A stretch of DNA of 64,000 nt from Vitis vinifera (lineage: Eukaryota; Streptophyta; Magnoliopsida; Vitales; Vitaceae), in assembly GCF_030704535.1 (NCBI RefSeq), contig NC_081822.1, positions 11,153,001-11,217,000 of the forward strand. Reading direction: 5' to 3'. The notes beneath the pieces are model-generated. The model was not told where the DNA came from, did not search any database, and worked only from the letters and a program-made list of their open reading frames with translations. The position numbers were made by a program, and so were the translations under genes. Positions 46,626 to 63,752 of the stretch are shown here, piece after piece; the first letter of the stretch is position 1, and each line of letters begins with the position of its first letter.

Positions 46626-49099
46626 ATATTATATTCCCTTTTTACCTTTTATAAACCTTGATATCTATTAAGATTTGTTTAAATCCCATGAATTAGACAA
46701 ACAAACAATTATTTAAAAATATTACATATATTTGCCACCCAGGATAACCAAATATGAAATGTAGTAAGTAGAAAATGACTTTTTTTTTTTTAATTTTTTT
46801 ATATTGGGCCACTATATGTTCTAGCTTCACCTAATATGTATATTGGGACATGTGATTTTGTAAATATATTTCTTTTCCTTTTATACAATAGAGATTTATA
46901 TAAGAAAACTTGGATTCAAGTTAAATGAGCCTATGCATCAAAACCTACTGACACGTGACCAAGAATAACAAGAATACTAGAATCTACTTTAATTTATCCT
47001 TACTCATTGCCACCATATCCCAACACATTGACATGCTTTCCATGCATTTTCAATTAAAGGAAAAGAAAATACATTTTACATTAAATAAAAATTCATCTAT
47101 CAAGATAAACAAATACTTGGATAGAAAACCCCCATTTAGGGAAGTATCCCAAATGCTAAAAGTAGACATTAAACAATATCACAAAGGGTTTGGAGTATTC
47201 TACCTTTCCATATGCCAACATCTTCAGGGAGCTACAGTTTAACTGGAATAACAACCACACAAAGGAACCACTGAGCCATAGGACATGGTTCAATTTTAAG
47301 AGAAGTTTACTATCTACAATTTTCCATTAAAATTAATTTCTTCATCAAAAAATAATCTTAAAAGAAATAAAGCAATTTGAGTCCAAAGCAAACATCACCT
47401 TCTATATGCCAATGAACCTTATAACATGTACACTAGACAATGTCAAGGGGAATGCAGCCTATTGGTTCCATGATAGCTAAGCTTTAAATTTATTTTAATT
47501 AAATCAAATAAATATTACACTCTCAAAATCTAGCAAAAGGATAATTAAAAAAACCACGACAATTATAATTCTCAAATAAAGATCAAACTAAATATGGAAT
47601 TTAACATTTAAAACTCAAAGAAATTGCTATAGAATTTAATTAAATCATAGGAGTTTCTTTTAACTTGACTTGAAAGGTTTAATTAGTCAGTAGTAATTGA
47701 TATCAGAGCAATTGTTAAGGGAGATTCTCTAAAAAGAATAAAAATACTAAAGAAGATAATGATGAAGATGGATAGAAAATTCTGCTATTTAATGTGAAAG
47801 TTACCATTATGTCTATGAACTTACTGTTAGTGCCTTGGCAGGGGAATGATTGAAATCATATGTCAACACTTCAAAAGTTTTATTTTATAGCATCTTGGAT
47901 GAGATGATTGTCTAGCATGGAAGAACCCACATTCTAGCACCTCACCGGCTAGCCAAAGAAGCTTTCTCTATTTTTTTTCTTTTTTCTCAAGAACTATTAT
48001 CATTTTCTAACAAAAATCTATATGAAAAATTATGATCAAGTTACTTGTTTTAGCATTGAAAAATACACAATCCAAATTATCTAGATTTAATGATAAGAGA
48101 GCAAATACGATATCAACACCCATCTTCATGGACCCTCCTCTCCATGCGTCACATGCTATCCACTAGCATGTACACATCAGAACCATTTAATGGGTTTCAT
48201 GCTTTGGAAGGTTTAAAAAAGTTCTTGGTAAATAGACTAATGGATAAACCCATAGTCATCGGAGCACTAGCACTTTGCAAACTCTAAAAAACCCACTTGA
48301 GAATAATCAAGTAAAAGAGAAATCCATCGCACCTTGCATTCCGCTGAAAATTTGCAACGCTTTACACGATCTCGCTTGAGGATATTGAAAAATCATAACC
48401 TCCTCTGAAAAAAAAGTCCATCAATAAGTAGCAATTAAGGGTTTCCTCCCTTCGTCAAAGAAAATAGGGTTTGACCAAAAGGTAGATCAGAGAAAAAAAA
48501 CAAATTAGGGTTTAGCTTGGAAGAAAAAGAAACCCATCTGAATCTGTGCTTGTGCAACACTTACCCTCTTCTAATTGGGGGACTCCTTTATTCGACTGGT
48601 TCTCCAATCTAGACTACATTGATCGAATCTCTGAACTTTTGAAATGAAAAACCTTAAATCTTGGCTTTCTGCTTGTTACTTCATGAGAAGAATGCCAAAT
48701 AGTTGCAGTTATTGACCACTGGTATGTCATCGTGAGTGAAAGCTTAGAGTTTTTGTTGCTTTGATATCTTACCACTGTGAGATTGCAAGGCTTGTGGAGG
48801 GAAATCATGTTTAGATGGGTGGGAAATCGTGTGGAAGGGAATGAAAATTTTAGGTAAATATATATACTATACAAGATAACGACACTTTTTAAAAGTACTA
48901 ATAATGCCAAAAATGTATGTATATGATGATGCTTAATTTTAAGTGCCAAGATTTCCAATATTACCCGTTCAATGACACTTGTAGAAGTGCCATGGTTAAC
49001 AAGCGCCAACATTTATTCATAAGAAACTAAATAATGACACTTTTTCTAAAGCGCTGAGAAAAATAGTGTCGTCGTTTTTGTTTTTTTGTAGTAGTGCTC

Positions 49100-52020
49100 A
49101 TTGTTTTTTTTCTTATAATTTCTCACTTCCTATTGGTGTCCACGAAAGTTCTAAAAAACTTTGAGACTTCAAATGTTTCACACTTTTTGTATGAGGTAGA
49201 TAGATGAGTAGAAACATGTCTTGCTCCCTATAACGAGGATCACAATTCTAAAACCAACAACTGCAACAAAATCACATTCCATTACTATCAGTTCCAAATT
49301 GTCTTGAGGATTCCCTTTCACTCACCAATCCGTTGTTTCTTGCATGTCTTCCAACTTTAGTGTTGTACTTGAGCTAGGTTCACCTAACATGATTAAGTTG
49401 TTGATGGTTTGTGATCTAGATTTACGGTGATAAGATATTTTCTATTCATTCGCATCCTCAAGAAAATCGACAAGAAGAGAGATTACTTTTTATCTCTACA
49501 AACAAGGTTTGTTCCCTTTTTCTTAATCTCTTATATGATAATTAGGGTTAGGTGTAACAACTTACTTTTTTGCATTAGGTTAATAGGTCATCTAGATTTT
49601 AAAACACGTTTACATAATTAACAAAAACTCATTCATATATGAGACCAAAAACTCATTCTCCTACATGGAATATCACATAAGAGAATGGGTAGATGAAAGT
49701 TACTTGACATTTTGGTTAGCTAAGTATTGTTTCTTTTTTAAAATCAAAACTTTTAGTGCATGTTTGGTTTTTAGAAAATACTAATATATATATATATATA
49801 TATATTAAAATTTATTTTTTTAATTATGAAAAAAAATATTAAAATTTAATTAAAATTTTATGTGTTTTAAATTATTTAATATTTATAGAGAAGAAGAAAA
49901 ATGAGATAAAATGAGTTTAAATGAAGAAATCAAAATAATTTGTTAATTTTGAATTTTTATTTATTTATTTTTCCTATATTCTTTTCCTTATATTTTTCAA
50001 ATTTTCAGGAACTAGGTATATGTAGCCTTATTATTTGTCTGATTTACATTTCCAAAAAAAAAAAGTACAGATGATACAGCTGATATTGGTACTTTTCCAC
50101 ACCCGAGTAGATATCCATGTTCCATACCGTAAGTTCATATTCGTCAATTTCGCTCAAAATACTGTGTGTCGGCCAAGCTCATCGTGGCTTGACATTGGGC
50201 GACTCGAGCCTGTGAAAGAGTTCGGACTGCTGGGGCTCAGCCCAAGTCACTTCAAATGAATCCTTAGGGTTCAGGCCATCAAGATTTTAAAGGCCTTGAA
50301 AGCCCAATTCAAAGTTGAAAGTCCGTCCTAGAGCAAGTCTCCAATCTCCATGAGCAAGGACTCGCTGACGGCCACCACTTGAAAGATGAAAGGACCAACA
50401 ATCAATGGATTGCAACTGTAATCTCCACCATCGAAGCAGTATGTCCAAAAGACACAGAATCGTGGCATATATGGGGCCTGGTGCCCACTGACACACCCTT
50501 TTGCCTTTTAAAGACAGTGATCTGAATCAAACCCCTTTGTGTGGTCACCGGTCGTACATTTATGAGTTATGACCATATCAATCGATGGACCCTCATTCCA
50601 ACTTGAAGAATGTCATCTTGGGGCCCAAACGGACCGCAGCCCAGTTGCAAATGATGGATTCAAGATCTACATAAAATCCCAACAATATGCCACGACTCAC
50701 TTTGTAATCTCTAATCTGCAAGGATAAGATAAGATATTTTCAAGTATATTCTCGTTGAGCGTTTCCCATGGCCTTCATTATATTACAATCTCGGTTCTAC
50801 AATCAAATCATATCTCCACAGTTGGTAGTGCGTGATAATTTCTCATATAATCTTCTTGGATGTTCCAAATTAACAGGAAAAGTAGGTTCCATGGATTTGT
50901 TTTTCTGGGTTAGATATGGATTCATCTATCGAGTATACGATCCCTCCAAGAGGAATGGGAACCAATAACCCCCTCTGGTTTTAATGGTATGAAGCCTTAT
51001 ATCAGTGATAGGAGGATATGGAAGAATACCGATCTCTTTTGGTGCATCGTTTTGGATCTCAACTCATTAAAGGCCTCGGGGCAAGGCACATGAATTCTTG
51101 GTGGGGATTCTGCACTACTAGTAGTACTACTTTTTGTAATTAAGTTACAAGTCAATATGTCTAGTTTCATAGCTGCAACCTACTTTCAGTCGTCCACCGA
51201 ATTAAGTTGCTTGCATTGTATTAAGATTTATTGTATCACATGGCTTGTCAAAGACAGTGTTGGGCGGAGAAGGTGCCAGCAACGGCTTTCATGCAACTTA
51301 ACTTATTCTTATTAGAACCAAGGTAACGCTTTCAGAGAAATAAAAAAAAAGTAGGTGATGAATTGAATTTTGATAAAATTTATTTGAAGTCTTTAGAAAA
51401 ATAATGACATTTTACTTGATTCCTAAGGAATCAAATAAAAAGTATGAGAGGAAAATGATTGTATTTCCTCCATTATCCTCATCAAATTATGCTGGGATAA
51501 AACAGTAAAAATAGAAAGGGAATTGGGGAAGAATGAGAGTGATGAAGCATTAGACAAAATACAAAGGGGAAGCGGTCGGACGGTGGGGATCACGGGCGCT
51601 GCAACAGCATTGCATGTGCATAGCTTTGACCATTGGGGCCACCCTCTTTCTTACTCACTCCACCGTCAGATATTTAATGCCCTTGACAATTACATCTCAA
51701 CCGCCCTCACCCCACTATACTCGATGAAAACAAAACTGAAAATTGCTGCTTCATCCATCAATTTTTACTCTTCACTTATTTTGCTTTGCTATTTGTCTTT
51801 TCTTATTCTTTTTCCTTTTTTAAAAATAAAAATAAAAATCTCCAGAGAATGTAAATTGGAAATTATTCAAATATAATTATAATACTTAAAATATTTCTTA
51901 TAAATTTCCACAAAGAAAGGAAACCCCAAAATATTTCTATTTTAATTCACACTAATTGCATTTCTTTTTAGGTTTATGTACAAAATTAAAAACATTTCAA
52001 AAGTCAGGAGTAGTATAAGG
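49100..52020. other. Intergenic between CACTA element and CKX gene, nothing firmly recognised
   Basis: Contains a (TA)n run near 49786-49804 and a moderately GC-rich stretch (50050-50760) with no recognisable frame. Likely includes the 3' UTR of the CKX gene at its right edge. Confidence 0.4.
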
Positions 52021-52040
52021 ATGGGGCGAGGGTGATTGAT

Positions 52041-56358
<4,318 letters not shown>

Positions 56359-56450
56359 GTGTTTCCTTTCTCCTCTGCTTCTTTGGTTTGTGTATTTTTT
56401 TCTTTTTTATTAAGGATTAGGCTGTGTGAAGTGTAGCTGTTGGAGAGAAA

Positions 56451-56456
56451 TTTATA
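56451..56456 (-). promoter_or_regulatory. TATA box of the CKX5-like gene
   Basis: On minus the sequence reads CCCTATAAATTTCTC with TATAAA at 56456-56451, about 95 bp before the ATG. A start some 30 bp downstream would give a 5' UTR of about 65 nt. No other TATA-like motif is nearer. Confidence 0.65.
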
Positions 56457-56894
56457 GGGAAATGGAAGGTGAAGGATACGAAAACTGCGCACACCGGGCG
56501 GACGGAATTTGGGTGCGGGTGGTGGTGGGAAGGGAACAAAATCTTGTGGCAGCGTCGTGGGGAGTCGTGGAGCAAACGTAAGCCGGATTCCGCTTTAAAG
56601 ATTTTCCACGCAACATGCACAGATTCGCTTCTTCTCTCCCTCTGCTTTTTTCACATTATCAGATAAAAATGGAGAGCAAGAGGAATGGAGGAGAGGGAGC
56701 AAAGGAGAGAAGGAGAACAGGAGATGACTTTCTATCTCTTCTATTTATGTATATGCGCACACACACACAAAACACACGGGGAATACAGAGAATACACCAT
56801 ACCACTGACTCTCTCCTCTTCTTTTTCTTTGTGTCTAGGATATAAGATACAGGTTCTCAATTTATAGGACATGGGGAGGGAGGGAGTGGAGGGA

Positions 56895-57051
56895 CACGTG
56901 GCTGTTCACGTGCGAGGAGCACGGAGACACGTGTGAGGATGAGGAGTGAACAGCAGTGGGACCTTTGGTGAGGGGGTTGTGGGCAGTGGATGGGGTCCAG
57001 TGTGGATACGGAGGATCTGTGTGGGGACGACCCCTAGGAAACGTTCACGTG
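56895..57051. promoter_or_regulatory. Cluster of four CACGTG (G-box/ABRE-type) sites upstream of CKX5
   Basis: CACGTG at 56895-56900 (in ACACGTGGC), 56907-56912, 56928-56933 (in ACACGTGT) and 57046-57051. Four in 157 bp, 440-600 bp upstream of the predicted transcription start. G-boxes bind bZIP and bHLH factors; ACACGTGGC is the ABRE form. Function here is inference. Confidence 0.6.
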
Positions 57052-57097
57052 GGTGCAGAGAGGGGCCGATGTTATTATGCTTCGCAACCAATAAAGA

Positions 57098-57160
57098 TTC
57101 TCTCCCCCCTCCCCCCTCCCCTCTCTCTCTTTCCCTCTCTCTCTTTCTCTATCTTTTCCA
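57098..57160. repeat. CT/C-rich microsatellite-like tract
   Basis: Runs of CCCCCCTCCC and CTCTCTCTTT upstream of the CKX5-like gene. On the minus (gene) strand this is a GAGA tract. Confidence 0.7.
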
Positions 57161-57319
57161 TTCATCCGAGCCAACGTTCCCACGCCTTTTCCTTTTTTAA
57201 ACGCCACCCATTTCCTAATCCATCCCTCATCATCCCTCTATCATACCTCATCCCTATTATTATCATTTTTGGAACTCCCACAACTATGTCAATAAATCTA
57301 ACTTTAGATCACATTTTTT

Positions 57320-60300
57320 AATATGCAATAGACTAATAGCGCTGAGTGGCACCACATCTTGCTTAACTCTACCTTCCAAGTGGGTGCGTTTGGTGACAAG
57401 TTTTTGGTTTACTTGACTCAAATAGTTCCAAGAAAATTACAACTTGACTTGCATGCATTTTTTTCCTTTTTCTTTCAAAAAAAAAAAAATAATTTAACAG
57501 GCAATTGACCGTATCTTCAAACTCACCCTTGTACACTTTGTGGGTATACAAACAAATGCTTGTCTAGCTTTTGAGGGTCTGTTTGGCTGCAACGAGACCA
57601 ATCACTGTCCCATAACTCCTTCAAAGATTTGGTAGTAAAAGCTTAGAGAAGGTTTTACTCTCAAACGTAATTTTAGATGGTTGAAATTACTATGTATCAA
57701 TAATTGTGAGTCTCACACGAACCACCCTTTCCATTAATTTTGGGATACATGTTTGATAATATTGAAAGCTAAACGCAACACAGTTGTCAAATTAGAGGGT
57801 TCAGGAGTTTGGTTGGCCCCATCAGGTGGGCTAAGCATAAATTTTTAGTAGCGAAAGAAAGACTTGTGGGGGTGGAGGGGTTGGTACAGTCGAGATTGAC
57901 CTGACCCCCGAGTCATGGCATTTAATTCCAAGAAACAGACCCACGTTCCGCATATTGGCGTTTTCGGACTGGGTGTGAAAGCCATGAATCCTCAACCAAC
58001 ACAAATCAATTTCCTTCCATGCTTTGTCAGGACTGGGTTAGAATGTCTAACTCATTTGCCGGATGTTCATTAGTCAAATCAATGTTTTAAATGAGCGAAA
58101 AGCACTTTTTATTTTTATTTTTATTTTATAATTGTTTCTTCACAATGACAAGAGAGATTCTACACTGCAATTTCCCTTTACCCTTCTCGGAAATTCCCAA
58201 CAAAGTCACGTGAACCTACATTATTACGTCCCCTTGTTTGTAAATTAGTAACCCAGCGTTCATTTTTCCAAAGGCAATTGAGGGGGGAAGGGAACCCACT
58301 TGGACTTGGACTTGGACTTGTTTAAGTCTCCTTTTGTTACAAATAAATATATAAATATATAAATATCTAAATTAAATAAAGGACAAGTCATCAGTCCACG
58401 CACACCCATGTTGATTTCTGTATCTCTTCGACACTTCAACGACCAAATTAGAATATTATTTGCTGGGAAATTGGGAATTACGAACCGCTGCCGCGGGGCC
58501 TCATAGAAAATCTATTTATCACATGCTGCCCTGATGTGTAGACATAGCTCTGCAGCCTAAAGATTTTACCTTTCACATCAATTTCTGTTGTTGCTACGGC
58601 ATACAAAACAAAGGCATGGGGCTGCTGGGCTGGGCGGTGCTCGGCAGCCCATGCGCAGAAGAAGGCATGCCGTCCAGCGACGTACAGGATGTTCCATGGC
58701 TTCGTCTTTTGTATGAAAGCATATACCAAGTTTGGTCATTTCATATGATGGAGGCCTAGTAACCCCCTCCACGCCTCCTTTCTTATAATTCAAACTGGCG
58801 ACACCGAATGAAGTTTGATGGACAGTGACCCAATTTCATATTCTAATGAAGCATCCAACATTGATTTTCTCTCTATCTTAATATGTGATAGCCGGTCTTA
58901 TATTTAAATTAATTAATCTAATAAAAAACTGTCACAAACACATATTGTCTTAGCTGATTACGACACTTTTCTTTCTTATACCTCCATGAACAGTTTCTGA
59001 GCTTGGCTTCTTAACCAATGTCTAACATGGTCACAACCAACATCTATGATTACAAGAAATAATTGCCTGCGGTCCCAAAGTCCCAAAGCAGTGCAGTTTG
59101 AGTCTATCTTTCTCCTGCATGCTTTGTTTTCTGATGATATAAAATACAACATGTATATTCAATTCATTAAGAAATTAATATTGCTGGATTTTGAAAATCC
59201 AGATGCATATCATTTAATTTGTTTAGTTACTTGCACAGGCTGCCATCAGAGGGCGATTGTTATGTACCAATAATTTTATTGGTTATCTATCAAGTGGGCA
59301 GTGTGATTTTGGATTAATTAGTGAGGACAACAACCATACAATCAGCTACAGTTCATTGATTTTTCATAAGCTCGATCAAGTCGTCCAAATGGTGGTGGTA
59401 CTTTAGAAATACATACATGGAAGATCTATCCAATGAACAAGCCATGGCCCATTACTTAAAATGTATTTTTTCGCTTTTGTAGTGTATAAACAAATTGGTA
59501 CTACAAGGGCCTAATTCAGCTTCGAGAAACCACCCAAAGAAAAAAGAAAAAAAGTGTATCACATGTAATGCATGCATTTGTCCAATTAAACAATGCATTA
59601 GTAGCCAAAACCAATAGAATCTTCCTAGAAATTTCAATGGCGTATTCAATTATAATGATTAATAAATTTGAATTTCGTTATGGCCCTCCTCCTTTCTTGA
59701 TACCCTTCCAGCCCTCACGGGCCTCGCCCATATTCACCCGCATTGTTTTTAACACTAACAGGACCTCTAGGTCACACCCAGCACTGCTGGCCCACGTTTG
59801 GAACAGAAAGGGATTGAGAGCTCCTTACCATAACATAAGATGGTGGGGGCAAATTGTGAGAAAGAAAGGTACAGATATGTGTCCCATGCTTATCAGATCT
59901 GCCTGAGAGAGCTACAGTGAACACTGAAATCTAATCCCCAAGGTCAGGCCGTACACAAGAGAAGTAAACAATGGGGGAGGGGGGTTGAGTGTCATTCATC
60001 AAACATTCATTGAATGGATATTATGGAGACAGAGGGAGGGAGGGGTATGTAGCCAGCTGTTTAGGGGGAGAGGATGTGTCGTTAGGAACTTATGGGGGGC
60101 TTGACTTTGGCTCCCCCCTTGTAGTTCTACGATTCCGATAAAACAAAACATTCACCATGAATCTTGGGTTTGGTCGGTCTTCACTTTAAACAATAAGGTT
60201 GAGGGTTCCCCACTTCACATACCGGGTGCCTCCCTCTCCTTCAAAAAATTTCATTGATTCCTGCTCTTTCCTCTTTACTTTTGATCATTGAATCATTTTG

Positions 60301-63090
60301 TCTTTCTTTTGAGTTAAAACTCGTCTTTCCAACCCTAGTCATCTCCTTCTCTCTCCCTCACAAGGTGCAAAGCAATTGGCGGATGGACCTACACAACTGT
60401 CACTTTGTGGACAAAGCCGCCTAGGAAGCAAAAACAGCTACTTTTGTGTTAGTGTACAAGGGAGAATTAGCTCTTTTTCCCCCTGACACCCATTATTCCT
60501 TGGATTTGATTTCTTCTTTTTTGGTTTCCAGTTTATACGGTGGGGTGACGATGAATTAAAATCCCCCTAGTCGCATAAAGTTTCCAATAGCCTTTGGAAA
60601 AAGGGGGCAGTGCATGGAATGTGAGAAGGAGAAGAAAAAAGGTTGCTTTCCCTGAGATTACAGCTCAATCCCAATTGTTTTCATTATCATTATGGGCTTC
60701 TTTTTCACCTTTCCCCCTCTCCTACTCCTCTCTTTTTTGCTTTACCGTGTATTCATTCATATCTAGCTTATATATATATGCAAGCATCTTGGATTCATGT
60801 GCTTGTATGTTACCTAGTGGAACATCCTGTACAATTAAACCATTTTGACATTAATTTTCTTATTAATTAATTTGTTAAAAAGAAAAATCATCCAACAAAT
60901 TGAATCAATATTGTGAAGCTAAACATACGTGTGAGATATTAGAAAATGTGGCCATACCCATAATTCAAAAGTAAGGCCAAGGACTAGGAGGGTCAGCCCC
61001 AGCCTGGTGCCTGCACATGTGAGTCTCTGGCAATTTGAGTTCACTTACTATGACTTATTGACCTAGGCTTGTTTGGACAGCCCACCATTTTTATTTTTAT
61101 TTTTCAGATTAATTGTTGGGTAACAGCTTATTGGCATTATACAATGTCTATGACTGTAATAGATAACAATGTGTGGAAAAAAAAAACAAAAAAAAAACCA
61201 AAAAGAAAAATGATAGTGAAAGATGACATGGCCCTTAAAGCAAAACCCAACATGACTACATAGTGTGTAAATGCAGAGGGTAGCCTATGCACAATGTTTC
61301 AAAATGTTGATTATTGTTGCAATCACGTACAAAGTTGTTTTATGTGGACATGTTTATGACATGTCTATTTCCGGTCCAAATGGCCATCTAACACCCCCAA
61401 AAATTTTAAAAAAATAATAATAATAAAGGAAAAAGGGAGAAAAATAAATAAATAAAAAGGCATTTGAATGTGCTGTGTCTCTCTCCATGCAAAATGGTAG
61501 GCCAGACGGAATAAAATCTAGCATAAAATCTCGAATTCATAATTGGGGTATAAATAGTACCAAATCCATCGACTCCCACATCATTACGGCCCGTGATGGG
61601 GCCCGTGACCCCAATCCCCCCCTCATGTACCATTTCTGTCGTAAACATGCACTTAATCATAATTATTTAAGGTGTACCCTCATAATTTTGACAACTTGTC
61701 TTCTAAAACACATAAATTAGCAATAATGGAATATTTGAATTTAAGCCTGGATGGTCCTAATAATCGAGTCGAGAAGTGGTGTCCTTCCCAAAATCATGAA
61801 GAAAAATCAACGTGGTTCTTGGTAGAGTGATCCATCAAGGGGAGGCTTCATGTTTTCTGATTCACATGGAGGGTGTAGACACAATGTCCACACTATATGA
61901 GCTGTTACTTCAATCAATTGCTCCCTCATTGTCAACACAATTTAGCAGAATCCTTCAAATCACAGCTCAATTTTGACTTATTATTCTGCTGTAATTTGTC
62001 TATTATTGAGCCTCACCCACTTAGATAAGCTTCTAATTTTTTTGTTTCCTGAGAAAAGAAAGTGACGAAAAGAAAGGAAAAGTTGTACGCTACGTAAGTT
62101 TTCAAACACTACTTGATCTTCCATCGGCTACTACCCTTATACCCACCCCCTCCGGAGGTATTGCCAATTTTAAGTTCTACACACTGCAGGAAACTTGCTA
62201 AAAAACACATCACCTTGGCAACTTGCTCATGACTTTATATTGGTTTAGTAAGGATTTTGTTTGATAAGATGTTTGATGTACCAAAAAAGGAAAGAAAGAA
62301 GCAATAAAAGGAAAAGAGGAAAGATCCTGGAAAGATTAGCCTCGAATTTGGATTGTCCTTGGACGTCAGCAACACTAATAGCCTATGCCTGTGGGAGCCT
62401 ATAATAGATGCTATCTGTCCTTTTATATATATATATATATATATTCCTGCAGTCCTGCTTATGTAAGTTGCTTAAGATATCCCAAGCTTTGAATCGAAAC
62501 TTACAAAACAAAATCAATTCAAAAATCTTATGTGTCCGTCTCTTGGGCCGGCCTTCTCAACATTTTCGGAGAACAGCTGGGATGGCAGAAAATCCAAACC
62601 CACCCATTTATTGGTTTTAGGCCTTTTATCCGTTCCAAGTCCCATGGTTGGGTTTTGGTCTGGGTCATAAAGCATGTTTATGTTTACCCAATATTTTCAT
62701 AATCGGACTGGATATTGAGCCAAAAAAGTTATCTGTTTACGGTTCATTAGTCAGATCGGTGGTCGAATCGGTGATATCATAAATATATTTTATATTTTTA
62801 TTAAAATTTAAAATAATGATAAAATATTTAAAATATATAATTAAAAATTAAATGATATTTATAATATTATTTATTCATTTTTATATAAATGTATTAAATT
62901 ATTAATGGTTTAAATTTATTAAACAAAATATATACAATATTTAAATATGAAAATATATTCAAAATGGTAAAAGAAAATCGTATTTAAATATGAAAACAAA
63001 TTGAAAATGAAAAAAAAAATGTGATTTACATATATATATATATTATTTTTTGAAATAGCCTATGTATTTATTTTTTGTTAAATTTTAGTA
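57320..63090. other. Long intergenic stretch, nothing recognised
   Basis: No frame with conserved domains on either strand, no tRNA, snRNA or recognisable miRNA. Contains a (TA)n run at about 62425-62446 and AT-rich sequence at 62770-63060. Small frames near 58478-58793 and 60594-60870 show no family features. Confidence 0.45.
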
Positions 63091-63099
63091 CACAAAAAA

Positions 63100-63180
63100 A
63101 ATGCAGCGCAACGGAGAGGTTATGATCCTTTTGAGCTTGTGGTCCGCGGTTCGAACCATCAGTCTGGAGCAAGGTTTATT
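63100..63180 (+). repeat. tRNA-derived SINE-like module
   Basis: GCAGCGCAACGGAGAGG resembles a tRNA A box region. About 40 bp later GCGGTTCGAACCATC holds a perfect pol III B-box core (GGTTCGAAC). No full cloverleaf or acceptor stem forms. Element ends not defined. Confidence 0.45.
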
Positions 63181-63198
63181 TTTGCTTTTAAATCCTTA

Positions 63199-63240
63199 TC
63201 CCACATCAGAAGCAAGAGGAAAAATAGATTGCTTTATAAA
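63199..63240 (+). promoter_or_regulatory. USE/TATA pair like a plant pol III snRNA promoter
   Basis: ATCCCACATCA (63198-63208) matches the plant upstream sequence element RTCCCACATCG except the last base. TATAAA follows at 63235-63240, 25-26 bp later, the short spacing typical of pol III-type (U6-like) rather than pol II-type snRNA genes. The downstream sequence is not a snRNA I recognise. Confidence 0.35.
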
Positions 63241-63276
63241 CCTCTTTCCACCGTCTGGTAGCTAGTGGGCCTTGTG

Positions 63277-63338
63277 GCACAGTACTTTTGTAAGATGATC
63301 CCGTTTTGCACAGTACTTTTGTAAGATGATCCCGTTTT
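63277..63338. repeat. 31-bp tandem duplication
   Basis: GCACAGTACTTTTGTAAGAT...CCCGTTTT repeated head to tail at 63277-63307 and 63308-63338, without differences by eye. Confidence 0.92.
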
Positions 63339-63359
63339 GCAGGAGGGGTATTTTAATGT

Positions 63360-63752
63360 TGGGCCATGGGGAAGCCCATTGTCAAAAAGAGGGATAGGCC
63401 ATTATTGTTGGGCCGTGAGGCAATGGCCCGCTTAGTTAAAAAAGGCTGGGGGTGTTGAACCGTTCGGTTCTCCCAGAAAAGCCCGGCCCAAGCGTTCAAT
63501 ACTGGTCCAATTAATAGCCGACCCAAAAGGGGAATCGGAAAGGTCACACAGTCATTGGGCCATGGAGAAGCCCATTGTCAAAAAGAGGGATAGGCCATTA
63601 TTGTTGGGCCGTGAGGCAATGGTCCGCTTAGTTAAAAAAGGCTGGGGGTGTTGAACCGTTCGGTTCTCCCAGAAACGCCCGGCCCAAGCGTTCAATACTG
63701 GTCCAATTAATAGCCGACCCAAAAGGGGGAATCGGAAAGGTCACACAGTCAT
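63360..63752. repeat. 196-bp tandem duplication rich in TGGGCC
   Basis: Copies 63360-63555 and 63556-63752 are nearly identical (a few single-base differences and one extra G). Each holds several TGGGCC/GGCCCA or TGGGCT/AGCCCA motifs, the site II promoter element of plant housekeeping genes. GC-rich against its surroundings. Confidence 0.92.

Larger units (their letters stand above)
42277..49096. mobile_element. CACTA (En/Spm) transposon, 6.8 kb, non-autonomous
   Basis: Left end CACTACTAGAAAAA at 42277 (a duplicated end sits at 42156). Right end, reverse complement, CACTACTACAAAAAAA at 49096. CTC flanks both sides (42274-42276 and 49097-49099), the 3-bp duplication typical of the superfamily. 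Subterminal palindromic motifs built on AATGACACTT...AAGTGTCATT recur at the left (42299-42560) and degraded at the right (48880-49070). No TNPD/TNPA-like coding sequence is visible. The interior holds an unrelated nested repeat at 45280-46625. Confidence 0.88.

Noticed and set aside
50287..50968. Frames in the GC-richer patch as coding exons
   Set aside because: Codon content and lack of any family similarity suggest non-coding or retroelement LTR sequence; no splice chain found.
57300..63090. miRNA precursor in the long intergenic stretch
   Set aside because: I looked by eye for mature sequences of the common conserved plant families and found none; a folding scan would be needed for novel ones.
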